A stretch of 34,929 bases of DNA from Bacteroidota bacterium (GTDB lineage: Bacteria; Bacteroidota; Bacteroidia; Flavobacteriales; Weeksellaceae), in NCBI GenBank assembly GCA_023419095.1, contig JAEZYN010000061.1, positions 1 through 34,929 of the forward strand, in the 5' to 3' direction. Positions within the stretch are counted from its first letter, which is position 1, and each line of letters opens with the position of its first letter. The translations under genes were made by a program, and so were the position numbers. Shown in pieces: positions 24,415-31,832 of this stretch. Under the pieces are notes generated by a model. The model was not told where the DNA came from. It was given only the letters and a program-made list of their open reading frames with translations, and ran no database searches.

Positions 24415-24442
24415 ATGCTTCGCGTAACGCGAAGCATTTTTG
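24415..24442 (+). terminator. Terminator of the TPR two-component operon
   Basis: ATGCTTCGCG and CGCGAAGCAT form a perfect 10-base stem around TAA, followed by five T. It lies 63 bases after the regulator stop. Confidence 0.85.
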
Positions 24443-24518
24443 TTTAAAAAATACCCAAAATGGTGTAGAACGCCTTCACGAGCTCAGTGTATTTTTATTT
24501 CACAAAAAATCACAAATC

Positions 24519-26420
24519 ATGAACTACAAAAATTTAATTATTGCAGCATTTGTCACAGCAAGTGTTGCGGTGCAGGCTCAGGAAATGAGCATTCTGGAGA
24601 AAGATTACGAAATTTCGCGAAAAGCAAAAAAGGGCTATCTGGGTGGAGTAGAACCGAAAGACAATGGAAATTTTGATATGATCTATTTCTTGCCATCGAG
24701 CAAAAGAATGGTAAAGATCGAAACCTACAGTTTCGACAAAGACGCAAACCTGACTGCAACAAAAAAAGACGAATGGGAAATTGAAAAAGCCCGTAAACGC
24801 TACAAAGGTCTTACCTACAAAGGAGATTTGCTGATCAACAATGCAATTTCGGTAAGTTCGAATCTGATGGGCAAACTCGTGTACAAGAACCGCAAAGTCA
24901 CCGCCAAATACAATTGGCTTGCCGGCGGATATGTGCGCAAGGTAAAAATGATGGATAAGCAGAAACTCACCAATGACAATGGTGATGAATATCTGTTTGG
25001 CGGCGCTTACGAGGTGGAACGCGATAGTGCAATTCTCGTAATGGGCTATCCGTACAGCCGTGAAAAGGCAGATTTTTCTAAAATTGAGCTTCTGAAAGTT
25101 CAGAATGACGGCAGCATCCGTAAATTACAAACCATAAGTACGGGCGGGCAACTTCGGCCGGTTTTCTCAAAACCGCTGCTGGATGACGACAGCCGGAATA
25201 TTGAAAATGACGATATGCCGCGGGATTGGGTTTTGGTAATGGCGCCTGCCAAAGGTACGAATGCCCAACCTAACGAAATGACGTATTTCCGCATCACGCC
25301 GGAAGGCGTATTGAAAGAAAATTTCAAATTCACTTCACCTACAGCCGGATACAGGATCATCAATGCCTATGAGAAAAACGGCAATGTGCTTTTGTATGGT
25401 CTCGGCATCAAAAAAGAGGGCAAAACAGCAGAAGAACTGCTCGGAATGTCGGTTTCACCTTCCAGTATGGATGCGGAAGAAATAGAACAGACCAAAAGCG
25501 GAAGTTCTGCTACAGAAAAAGTCCTGGGCAAACTTGGTGGCATAGGCGGGCTGGTGAGTGCCGGAAAAAAAGCCGTGAACATGGCTACCGGTAAAGAAGA
25601 AATGATGCCAAGCCAGGACGATCTTGAGAATGCAATGGACGAGAAAAAATACACAGATTTCATCATCTGCAAAGTTTCCGGCGGACGGATGGCCTTCGCA
25701 AATGCCACACCGATCGAAGAACTAAACCAAAAAGCGGTCGCGGGACCGGACATGAAAAAAGCGCTGACATTCGACGGTAAAAAATTTAAAACCAACAATT
25801 TCCAGATTTTAAGTGACGGCTCTATGGTTTTAAGCTTCCAGGATTTCAAGAAAAACAACGCCGGAATCGGTGGCAATAAAATGTTGAATACCCTTGCGGG
25901 CATTCGCACTTCATCCAGCGGGCCAAAATACGAAAGAGTTTATCAGGGTCTTTATATGCTTCATCTCAGTCCGGAAGGCAGCTTAAAGAAAAATTATACG
26001 GTACTGCTTGATCAGAAAAACAAAAAGGGTTTCTTCAACAGTTCGCCGATGACCGCAGACAATTTCCCTGCAACGAGTTATGTGATCGAAAGCAAAGACG
26101 GCAAATCTGTGAACTGGGTTATGGAAATGGTAAAAGCGATTGATAAAGATACCGATTTCAGCAGCTTTATGAACTTTGACGGTTCTACTACAAATACTAC
26201 TACCACTTCATATTCACCATTTTACAGTATTGAGTTCGGAAAACTCAATCTGGCTGAAGGTTCATCATCCGCCTTCCGCACATTGGGTGATCTGGAGAAA
26301 AAGAAATATTATCTGTATGATAAATACAACCGTATTCAGATTGGTGATTACACTTATTTCTTCAGTGAGACACCGAATGGTGACCGGCTTCTAATCTCCA
26401 GACTTGATGTGAACCAGTAA
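24519..26420 (+). CDS. Secreted protein of unknown function
   Basis: I do not recognise the family. The 633-residue product has a Sec signal peptide (MNYKNLIIAAFVTASVAVQA). After it the chain is beta-rich and polar, with repeated strand-turn patterns such as GNFDMIYFLPSSKRMV, EYLFGGAYEVERDSAILVMG, GNVLLYGLGIKKEG, DGSMVLSFQDF and LYMLHLSPEGSL, which suggests a propeller-like fold in which each blade reports a value. Residues about 310-370 break this pattern with a Gly/Ser/Lys-rich helical insert (KVLGKLGGIGGLVSAGKKAV). No catalytic motif, lipobox or secretion-tail (CTD) signature is visible. It stands alone between terminator-like sequences and may be controlled by the two-component pair upstream, which is inference from adjacency only. 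Confidence 0.85.
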   Translation: MNYKNLIIAAFVTASVAVQAQEMSILEKDYEISRKAKKGYLGGVEPKDNGNFDMIYFLPSSKRMVKIETYSFDKDANLTATKKDEWEIEKARKRYKGLTYKGDLLINNAISVSSNLMGKLVYKNRKVTAKYNWLAGGYVRKVKMMDKQKLTNDNGDEYLFGGAYEVERDSAILVMGYPYSREKADFSKIELLKVQNDGSIRKLQTISTGGQLRPVFSKPLLDDDSRNIENDDMPRDWVLVMAPAKGTNAQPNEMTYFRITPEGVLKENFKFTSPTAGYRIINAYEKNGNVLLYGLGIKKEGKTAEELLGMSVSPSSMDAEEIEQTKSGSSATEKVLGKLGGIGGLVSAGKKAVNMATGKEEMMPSQDDLENAMDEKKYTDFIICKVSGGRMAFANATPIEELNQKAVAGPDMKKALTFDGKKFKTNNFQILSDGSMVLSFQDFKKNNAGIGGNKMLNTLAGIRTSSSGPKYERVYQGLYMLHLSPEGSLKKNYTVLLDQKNKKGFFNSSPMTADNFPATSYVIESKDGKSVNWVMEMVKAIDKDTDFSSFMNFDGSTTNTTTTSYSPFYSIEFGKLNLAEGSSSAFRTLGDLEKKKYYLYDKYNRIQIGDYTYFFSETPNGDRLLISRLDVNQ

Positions 26421-26521
26421 ATATGACTATAGTGATTTCCGCGCCCTTCGAATATAATCAAACGGTTTAAAGGCATAGATGGGTGCGGTTTTCTATCATT
26501 AAAAAAACAAAATTAACAACC

Positions 26522-26980
26522 ATGAAAACTTATATTAAATTTTTAACAGTTACATATATTATACTCTTCGCATCAATGAATATTATATCCTGCGAACGTT
26601 CAGACAGCGACAGTGACGAAGAAACGCCACCAGCTACGACGGGATTTTTCTGGCGCGAAAATGATATGAATGCAACACAGAAAACGGCTGGATCTTCCGA
26701 ACTGAGAACGCAATATAAAAGCATATTTGCGTTTACCGGTAACAGCAGCACCTCCGGAACCGTATTCGAAATTAACCTTACCGGCACTGCAGCAGCTACT
26801 TATGATCTTTCTACAACAGGAAATGCATTATATTTCAATGGCTTCGGCACTGCAACTGCCGGAAAAGTAATTATCATTAAAAATGATGGAAGCAAAGCCT
26901 CCGGCACATTTGAGGCAACCGGTACGGGCGGTACGGTTTCTAAAGTATACGGTACATTCACAGACATTACAGTAAACTAG
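26522..26980 (+). CDS. Small lipoprotein of unknown function
   Basis: A 152-residue predicted lipoprotein. The signal peptide MKTYIKFLTVTYIILFA ends in a lipobox at Cys24 (NIISC), followed by an acidic linker (ERSDSDSDEETPP). I start at ATG 26522; an upstream GTG at 26483 would bury the signal peptide. The mature domain is a small all-beta unit (GTVFEINLTGTAAATYDLST, KVIIIKNDGSKASGTFEATG) resembling the small Bacteroidota lipoproteins that end in '..GTF..', such as DUF6252 proteins, but I am unsure. It is followed by a terminator. Confidence 0.8.
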   Translation: MKTYIKFLTVTYIILFASMNIISCERSDSDSDEETPPATTGFFWRENDMNATQKTAGSSELRTQYKSIFAFTGNSSTSGTVFEINLTGTAAATYDLSTTGNALYFNGFGTATAGKVIIIKNDGSKASGTFEATGTGGTVSKVYGTFTDITVN

Positions 26981-27016
26981 ATTTTCACAGAACTGAACAC
27001 AAATGATGAGGATGCA

Positions 27017-27040
27017 GGCCGGAATTTTTTCCGGTCTTTT
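27017..27040 (+). terminator. Terminator after the small lipoprotein gene
   Basis: GGCCGGAA pairs with TTCCGGTC (one G-T pair) around a 4-T loop, followed by TTTT. It lies 36 bases after the stop. Confidence 0.75.
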
Positions 27041-27072
27041 GGTAATGTAATATGCACTAAATACTATTTTGT

Positions 27073-27080
27073 TATATTTG
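27073..27080 (+). promoter_or_regulatory. -7 box upstream of the acyl-ACP desaturase
   Basis: TATATTTG matches TAnnTTTG and lies 22 bases before the ATG. No TTG at the normal -33 distance. Confidence 0.5.
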
Positions 27081-27102
27081 CGTACCGGCAAAAATTAACA
27101 TA

Positions 27103-28080
27103 ATGTACGATAAACTTGTAAGAATAGAAGTAATGCGCAATTTGGGTAAAGAAGTGAGCGACTTTATTTCGACCTACCTTACCCCTGTAGAAAAGATTTG
27201 GCAACCCACTGATTTTTTACCCGATCCTTCTTCAGAACAATTTAAATTTGATGTAGAAGAACTGCAGACCTATGCGCAGGAAATGCCTTACGATCTTTTC
27301 GTAACCCTGATTGGCGACTGTATCACCGAAGAAGCGCTTCCAAGTTATGAATCGTGGATTATGGGCATCGACGGTATCGAGCAGGAAGAAAGAAGCGGCT
27401 GGTCTCAATGGGTCCGCAGCTGGACAGCAGAAGAAAACCGCCATGGTGACCTTCTAAATAAATATCTTTACCTGTGTGGACGCGTGAATATGCGCGAAGT
27501 TGAAATTACCACACAATATCTTATTCAGGACGGTTTTGATCTCGGTACATCTATGGATCCTTACCGCAATTTTGTTTACACCAGTTTTCAGGAAACAGCC
27601 ACCAATATTTCTCACAGACGTGTAGGATCATTGTCCAAACAAACCGGTAACACCAAGCTTTCACGGATGTGCGGTGTGATAGCGGCTGACGAAGCGCGGC
27701 ATGCCAAAGCTTATAAACATTTTGTAACCCGCATTTTCGAGCTTGATCCTTCCGAAATGATGTTGGCTTTCGAAGATATGATGCGCAAGAAAATCGTGAT
27801 GCCCGCACACCTGATGCGCGAATCGGGCCAGAAAGCAGGTGAACTTTGGGGACATTTTTCAGACGCGGCGCAGCGTGCGATGGTTTACACAGGCCAGGAT
27901 TACATCGACATTCTGAGCACACTGCTGAACGACTGGAAAATTGAACACATCAAAGGACTTACCGAAAAAGCGGAAAAAGCACAGGAATATCTGATGAAAT
28001 TGCCGGGCAGACTCCAGCGTTTAACAGACAGAATCGCAACACCTGATTTGGAATATCAGTTCAAGTGGGTGAAGTCTTAA
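27103..28080 (+). CDS. Acyl-[acyl-carrier-protein] desaturase
   Basis: A soluble ferritin-like di-iron enzyme that inserts a double bond into acyl-ACP using O2 and reduced ferredoxin, supplying unsaturated fatty acids. The product has 325 residues. The di-iron ligands are visible: Glu in DCITEEALPSYESW, the first EExxH as Glu111/His114 in TAEENRHGDLLNKYLYL, and the second as Glu197/His200 in AADEARHAKAYKHF, with another conserved region in FVYTSFQETATNISH. FDLGTSMDPYRNFVY is a plant-type desaturase motif. There is no transit peptide or membrane segment. It stands alone, with its own -7 box and terminator. Confidence 0.95.
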   Translation: MYDKLVRIEVMRNLGKEVSDFISTYLTPVEKIWQPTDFLPDPSSEQFKFDVEELQTYAQEMPYDLFVTLIGDCITEEALPSYESWIMGIDGIEQEERSGWSQWVRSWTAEENRHGDLLNKYLYLCGRVNMREVEITTQYLIQDGFDLGTSMDPYRNFVYTSFQETATNISHRRVGSLSKQTGNTKLSRMCGVIAADEARHAKAYKHFVTRIFELDPSEMMLAFEDMMRKKIVMPAHLMRESGQKAGELWGHFSDAAQRAMVYTGQDYIDILSTLLNDWKIEHIKGLTEKAEKAQEYLMKLPGRLQRLTDRIATPDLEYQFKWVKS

Positions 28081-28114
28081 CAAAAATTAAATTCCAAATT
28101 ACATTTTCATTATA

Positions 28115-28140
28115 AGCGGCAGATTTTCTGCCGCTCTTTT
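28115..28140 (+). terminator. Terminator of the desaturase gene
   Basis: AGCGGCAGA and TCTGCCGCT form a perfect 9-base stem around TTT, followed by CTTTT. It lies 34 bases after the stop. Confidence 0.85.
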
Positions 28141-28147
28141 ATTTTAT

Positions 28148-28155
28148 TATCTTTG
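28148..28155 (+). promoter_or_regulatory. -7 box upstream of the HAD hydrolase
   Basis: TATCTTTG matches the consensus and lies 21 bases before ATG 28177. It starts only a few bases after the desaturase terminator, and no -33 TTG is seen. Confidence 0.5.
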
Positions 28156-28176
28156 CTCCGCCGAAATTTTACACTA

Positions 28177-28608
28177 ATGAAAAGCAACAAAAAGCTCGCG
28201 ATTGATTTTGACGGAACCGTTGTGGAAGACGCATACCCGGGTATTGGGAAACCTAAAACTTTTGCCTTTGAAACTTTGCGAAAACTACAGTCCGAAGGCT
28301 ACAGACTCATTTTATGGACTTACAGACATGGAAAAACGTTGGACGAAGCTGTGGAGTTTTGCCGTAAAAACGGTGTTGAGTTTTATGCCGTCAATTCCAG
28401 TTTCGAAGGTGAAATTTTTGATGCGGACATGGCCTCGCGTAAAATAGATGCAGACCTTTTCATTGATGACCGAAATCTGGGCGGCTTTCCGGGCTGGGGC
28501 GAAATATATAACATCATCACCGACCGTATTGAGTTTCGTGTTGAAGGTGCGGAAGTTTTGGCCTACTCAAAGATGAAAAAGGAAAAGAAAAAAGGTCTTT
28601 TCTGGTAA
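28177..28608 (+). CDS. HAD superfamily hydrolase, small Bacteroidota type
   Basis: A 143-residue HAD-fold protein with no cap domain. Motif I is DFDGTVVED with nucleophile Asp10 and Asp12, motif II is in LILWTYR, and motif IV is LFIDDRNLGG. The family resembles small Bacteroidota HAD proteins of the BT_0820 type, with a phosphatase as the likely activity and no known substrate. I start at ATG 28177 (MKSNKKLAIDFDG). The TTG eight codons upstream falls inside the -7 promoter box and is not credible. The gene is followed within 51 bases by methionine aminopeptidase and may be transcribed with it. Confidence 0.88.
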   Translation: MKSNKKLAIDFDGTVVEDAYPGIGKPKTFAFETLRKLQSEGYRLILWTYRHGKTLDEAVEFCRKNGVEFYAVNSSFEGEIFDADMASRKIDADLFIDDRNLGGFPGWGEIYNIITDRIEFRVEGAEVLAYSKMKKEKKKGLFW

Positions 28609-28658
28609 ACTTCGCTCGATGAATTCAATATAATTTTAAGCCGATTTAAAACAAATAC

Positions 28659-29468
28659 ATGATCATTTTAAAAACACTGGACGAACTGCGGGTAATGCGC
28701 GAAAGCGTACAACTGGTTTCCAAAACCCTCGGAATGTTGGCAAAAGAAGTCAAACCTGGCGCCACCACCGCCCATCTTGACAAATTAGGCGGCGAGTTTA
28801 TCCGTGATCATGGCGGCGAACCGGCTTTTCTGGGTATGTACGGCTTCCCAAAAAACCTTTGCATATCACCCAATGAAGAGGTAGTGCACGGAATTCCGAA
28901 TGATAAGCCGCTTGTCGAAGGCGATATACTATCTGTAGACTGCGGCGTCTACATGAACGGCTTTTACGGCGATCATGCGTACTCTTTTGAGGTAGGTGAA
29001 GTGGTTCCGGAGACTAAAAAGTTGCTTCAAGTAACGAAAGAATCTCTGTATAAAGGTATTGCGCAGTGTGTTCGTGGCAAAAGAGTTGGAGACATTTCAA
29101 ATGCCATTCAGGAACATTGTGAAAAGCATGGATATGGCGTGGTGCGAGAACTTGTCGGTCACGGTGTAGGCCGGAAGATGCATGAAGATCCGCAGGTGCC
29201 AAATTATGGACGGAAGGGCAGTGGAAAAGTGCTGAAAGACGGAATTGTGCTGGCTATCGAACCTATGGTGAATTTAGGTACCGAAAAGGTTAAATTTCAC
29301 GCGGACGGCTGGACGGTAACTTCACTGGACAACTCACCATCCGCACATTTTGAACATAATGTCACGATTATCGGTGGTAAACCGGTATTGCTGAGCACTT
29401 ATAAATATATTTACGAAGCGTTGGGTATTACAAGTACCGAGGAAGACGCATTCATGCTGGATTTTTGA
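28659..29468 (+). CDS. map: Type I methionine aminopeptidase
   Basis: Removes the N-terminal methionine from new proteins. At 269 residues it fits the type I enzyme. The dinuclear metal ligands are present: Asp in LSVDCGVYMNGF and in YGDHAYSF, His in VGHGVGRKMHEDP, Glu in LAIEPMVNLG and Glu in AHFEHNVTI. The substrate-side histidine is in EEVVHGIP. A short C-terminal tail after the core (YIYEALGITSTEEDAFMLDF) is typical of Bacteroidota. The stop overlaps the ATG of a methyltransferase gene by one base, so the two are translationally linked. Confidence 0.97.
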   Translation: MIILKTLDELRVMRESVQLVSKTLGMLAKEVKPGATTAHLDKLGGEFIRDHGGEPAFLGMYGFPKNLCISPNEEVVHGIPNDKPLVEGDILSVDCGVYMNGFYGDHAYSFEVGEVVPETKKLLQVTKESLYKGIAQCVRGKRVGDISNAIQEHCEKHGYGVVRELVGHGVGRKMHEDPQVPNYGRKGSGKVLKDGIVLAIEPMVNLGTEKVKFHADGWTVTSLDNSPSAHFEHNVTIIGGKPVLLSTYKYIYEALGITSTEEDAFMLDF

Positions 29469-30235
29469 TGAAAAAAGTTGCCAAATTTCTGTTAAATAAA
29501 ATTCCGCGTCCAGTGCTTATTAATTTAAGTATCTTTCTGCGACCATTGATTTATCAGTTTTTTAAAGGCAACCGGTTTAACGATCCAATTGATGGCAAAT
29601 CATACCGAAAATTTCTCCCATATGGCTATGGCAAACAGCGTGACAATGCGCTTTCACCCGGAACGCTGAGTCTTGAACGGCATCGCCAGATGTGGCTTTT
29701 TCTGCAAAATGAAACCGATTTTTTCACAAAGAATTACAAAGTACTGCATATTGCGCCGGAACAGGAATTCCTGCGGCGATTTCGCAGGATGAAAAACCTG
29801 CAGTATGTTTCCGCGGACCTTTTTTCACCGATAGTGGACGTAAAAGCGGACATTCTGGATTTGCCTTTTGAAGATGAAAGTTTTGACGTGATTTTCTGCA
29901 ATCATGTTTTAGAACATATCGAGGACGACCGCAAAGCAATGGCTGAACTTTTCCGTGTAATGAAAAAAGGAGGCTGGGGAATTTTCCAGGTGCCGATGAA
30001 GAACGGATTAGAAAACACTTACGAAGACTTCTCAATTAAAGATCCAAAAGAAAGACAGAAACATTTTGGGCAATATGATCACGTCCGCTGGTACGGGATG
30101 GATTATTTTAAGAGACTTGAAGACAGTGGTTTTATGGTAGATAAAAATTTCTATTCACGAACTTTTTCAGCTGAAGAACGTACACGATTTGGCCTGATGG
30201 AAAATGAGATATTGCCTGTTGTCTCTAAAAATTGA
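29468..30235 (+). CDS. Class I SAM-dependent methyltransferase
   Basis: A 255-residue methyltransferase of the UbiE/class I type. Motif I is the unusual KVLHIAPEQ (instead of 'VLDLGCGTG'), a form common in Bacteroidota methyltransferases. The acidic loop is YVSADLFSP and motif II is DLPFEDESFDVIFCNHVLEH, whose acidic and aromatic residues position SAM. VMKKGGWGIFQVPMK forms the next strand. A charged N-terminal part (residues 1-85) precedes the fold. The start overlaps the map stop (TGATG). The substrate is unknown: an rRNA, protein or small molecule are all possible. The link to map hints at a role near translation, which is only inference. Confidence 0.9.
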   Translation: MKKVAKFLLNKIPRPVLINLSIFLRPLIYQFFKGNRFNDPIDGKSYRKFLPYGYGKQRDNALSPGTLSLERHRQMWLFLQNETDFFTKNYKVLHIAPEQEFLRRFRRMKNLQYVSADLFSPIVDVKADILDLPFEDESFDVIFCNHVLEHIEDDRKAMAELFRVMKKGGWGIFQVPMKNGLENTYEDFSIKDPKERQKHFGQYDHVRWYGMDYFKRLEDSGFMVDKNFYSRTFSAEERTRFGLMENEILPVVSKN

Positions 30236-30347
30236 TTTCTGAATTCCTGACTTAAATTAGAAAATTTAATAATTTAAATCTAAATCTACGACCCACAAAA
30301 TTCCGTTTGCTTCGCTGTTGATATTTTAAAAGTAAGGATTGTTTCGT

Positions 30348-30355
30348 TAACTTTG
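30348..30355 (+). promoter_or_regulatory. -7 box upstream of era
   Basis: TAACTTTG matches the consensus, 42 bases before the ATG. The nearest upstream TTG (30318-30320) leaves a 27-base spacer, longer than usual. Confidence 0.45.
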
Positions 30356-30397
30356 CAAAAGGTGCAATAACGGACCTATCTTTAATAATTTATTTTA

Positions 30398-31273
30398 ATG
30401 CACAAAGCTGGATTTGTAAATATAGTCGGCAAACCGAACGTTGGGAAATCAACTCTGCTTAATCAACTGATGGGCGAAAAACTCGCCATCGTTACTCAAA
30501 AAGCACAAACAACACGACACAGGATCTTCGGAATTTATAACGAAGACGATCTGCAGATTGTCTTTTCGGACACGCCCGGCGTGCTTGACCCAAAATACGG
30601 CTTGCAGGAAAAAATGATGGATTTCGTAAAAGATTCATTACAGGACGCAGACGTATTTCTCTACATTGTGGATGTGCTTGATAATAGTGAACAATCTGAA
30701 TTCTTGATTGAAAAACTCAATAAAATTCCGGTGCCGGTTCTGATTTTAATCAATAAAATCGACCAGTCCAACCAAACTGACCTTGAAAAAACCATGGAAC
30801 TTTGGCACGAAAGAATTCCAAAAGCCGAAATTCTGCCTATCTCCGCACTCCGCGGGTTCAATACAGACGTTATTTTACCTAAACTTAAATCTCTACTTCC
30901 GGAAAGTCCGCCATATTACGATAAAGATATGTACACGGACAAATCTGAAAGATTTTTTGTCAATGAAGCGATCCGCGAGAAAATACTGTTGAATTATGAG
31001 AAGGAAATACCGTATTCGGTAGAGGTGGTGACTGAAATGTTTAAAGAAAAAGAAGGCATCATATTCATCGATTCCATAATTTATGTTGAGCGTGATACGC
31101 AAAAAGGCATCATCATCGGTCACAAAGGCGAAGCCATAAAAAAAGTGGGCACAGAAGCCCGGCTTGATCTTGAAAAATTTTTCGCAAAAAAAATACACTT
31201 GAATCTCTTTGTAAAAGTGAAGAAAGACTGGCGCAAAAACGATCGCGACCTCAAAAATTTCGGTTACCGCTAG
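30398..31273 (+). CDS. era: GTPase Era
   Basis: Era binds the 3' end of 16S rRNA and is needed for 30S ribosome assembly. The 291-residue product has the GTPase motifs G1 GKPNVGKS (residues 11-18), G2 region QTTRHRIFG, G3 DTPG, G4 NKID and G5 SALRG. The C-terminal KH domain is seen as GIIFIDSIIYVERDTQKGII with IGHKGEAIKKVG, followed by KKIHLNLFVKVKKDWR. Length and order are standard. It has its own -7 box. The doxX-like gene begins 48 bases downstream, from a promoter that starts at the era stop. Confidence 0.98.
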   Translation: MHKAGFVNIVGKPNVGKSTLLNQLMGEKLAIVTQKAQTTRHRIFGIYNEDDLQIVFSDTPGVLDPKYGLQEKMMDFVKDSLQDADVFLYIVDVLDNSEQSEFLIEKLNKIPVPVLILINKIDQSNQTDLEKTMELWHERIPKAEILPISALRGFNTDVILPKLKSLLPESPPYYDKDMYTDKSERFFVNEAIREKILLNYEKEIPYSVEVVTEMFKEKEGIIFIDSIIYVERDTQKGIIIGHKGEAIKKVGTEARLDLEKFFAKKIHLNLFVKVKKDWRKNDRDLKNFGYR

Positions 31274-31276
31274 TAG

Positions 31277-31306
31277 TTGCCGGTACAGCTTATTTTCTTA
31301 AATTTG
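31277..31306 (+). promoter_or_regulatory. Promoter of the doxX-like gene
   Basis: TTG at 31277-31279, a 19-base spacer and TAAATTTG at 31299-31306 give the best full match to the Bacteroidota promoter pattern in the window. The predicted transcript start leaves a leader of about 10 bases before ATG 31322. Confidence 0.75.
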
Positions 31307-31321
31307 GTAAAATTTGTCCCG

Positions 31322-31750
31322 ATGAACTACTTTACTTCTTCGCAAAGTAACGCTGCTATCAGTGATATTGTAATTCTTGTAACCAGAATTTTTGTAGGAT
31401 TTGCAATGCTGTCGCACGGTTTTCCAAAACTGCAGCAGCTTTTCTCCGGCGAAGAAATTCAGTTTTACAGTTTCCTTTGGTTTAGCCCGAAAAGCACGCT
31501 CATTTTAGCTGTTTTTGCAGAATTTGTATGTTCCATCTTTATTATACTTGGTCTTTTCACACGTTTTGCCTTATTTTTCCTCATCATCACAATGGCCGTT
31601 GCAGGACTTGTCGTTCATGGCGCAGATCCTTTTGCCAAACGTGAAATGAGTTTACTTTATCTGTCTGCTTATCTGTTGCTTTTCGCATTCGGACCCGGCA
31701 GATATTCCGTAGACGCCATGATTACCCGGCGCAGGCAATCGAGCTGGTAA
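31322..31750 (+). CDS. DoxX family membrane protein
   Basis: A four-helix inner-membrane protein of 142 residues of the DoxX/DoxD-like family. Helices lie at about residues 13-33 (DIVILVTRIFVGFAMLSHGF), 56-78 (TLILAVFAEFVCSIFIILGL), 80-98 (ALFFLIITMAVAGLVVHG) and 109-127. The segment SHGFPKLQQLF is a family hallmark. Roles proposed for the family include redox or thiosulfate-related functions, with no clear function here. I start at ATG 31322; the longer frame starting at 31277 overlaps its own promoter. Confidence 0.9.
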   Translation: MNYFTSSQSNAAISDIVILVTRIFVGFAMLSHGFPKLQQLFSGEEIQFYSFLWFSPKSTLILAVFAEFVCSIFIILGLFTRFALFFLIITMAVAGLVVHGADPFAKREMSLLYLSAYLLLFAFGPGRYSVDAMITRRRQSSW

Positions 31751-31832
31751 AATTTTTTTTTCTTACTTGCAATGCATTGACAGAACGTTGGTGCATTTTT
31801 TTTAAATTTTACTTCAACCTAAATATATCATT

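Noticed and set aside
25367..25909. Minus-strand reading frame of 180 codons
   Set aside because: It lies wholly inside the secreted-protein gene at 24519-26420, has no recognisable domain, and is explained as an antisense shadow.
28153..28176. Upstream TTG start for the HAD hydrolase
   Set aside because: The TTG is part of the -7 promoter box TATCTTTG; ATG 28177 gives the standard N-terminus just before the DFDGT motif.
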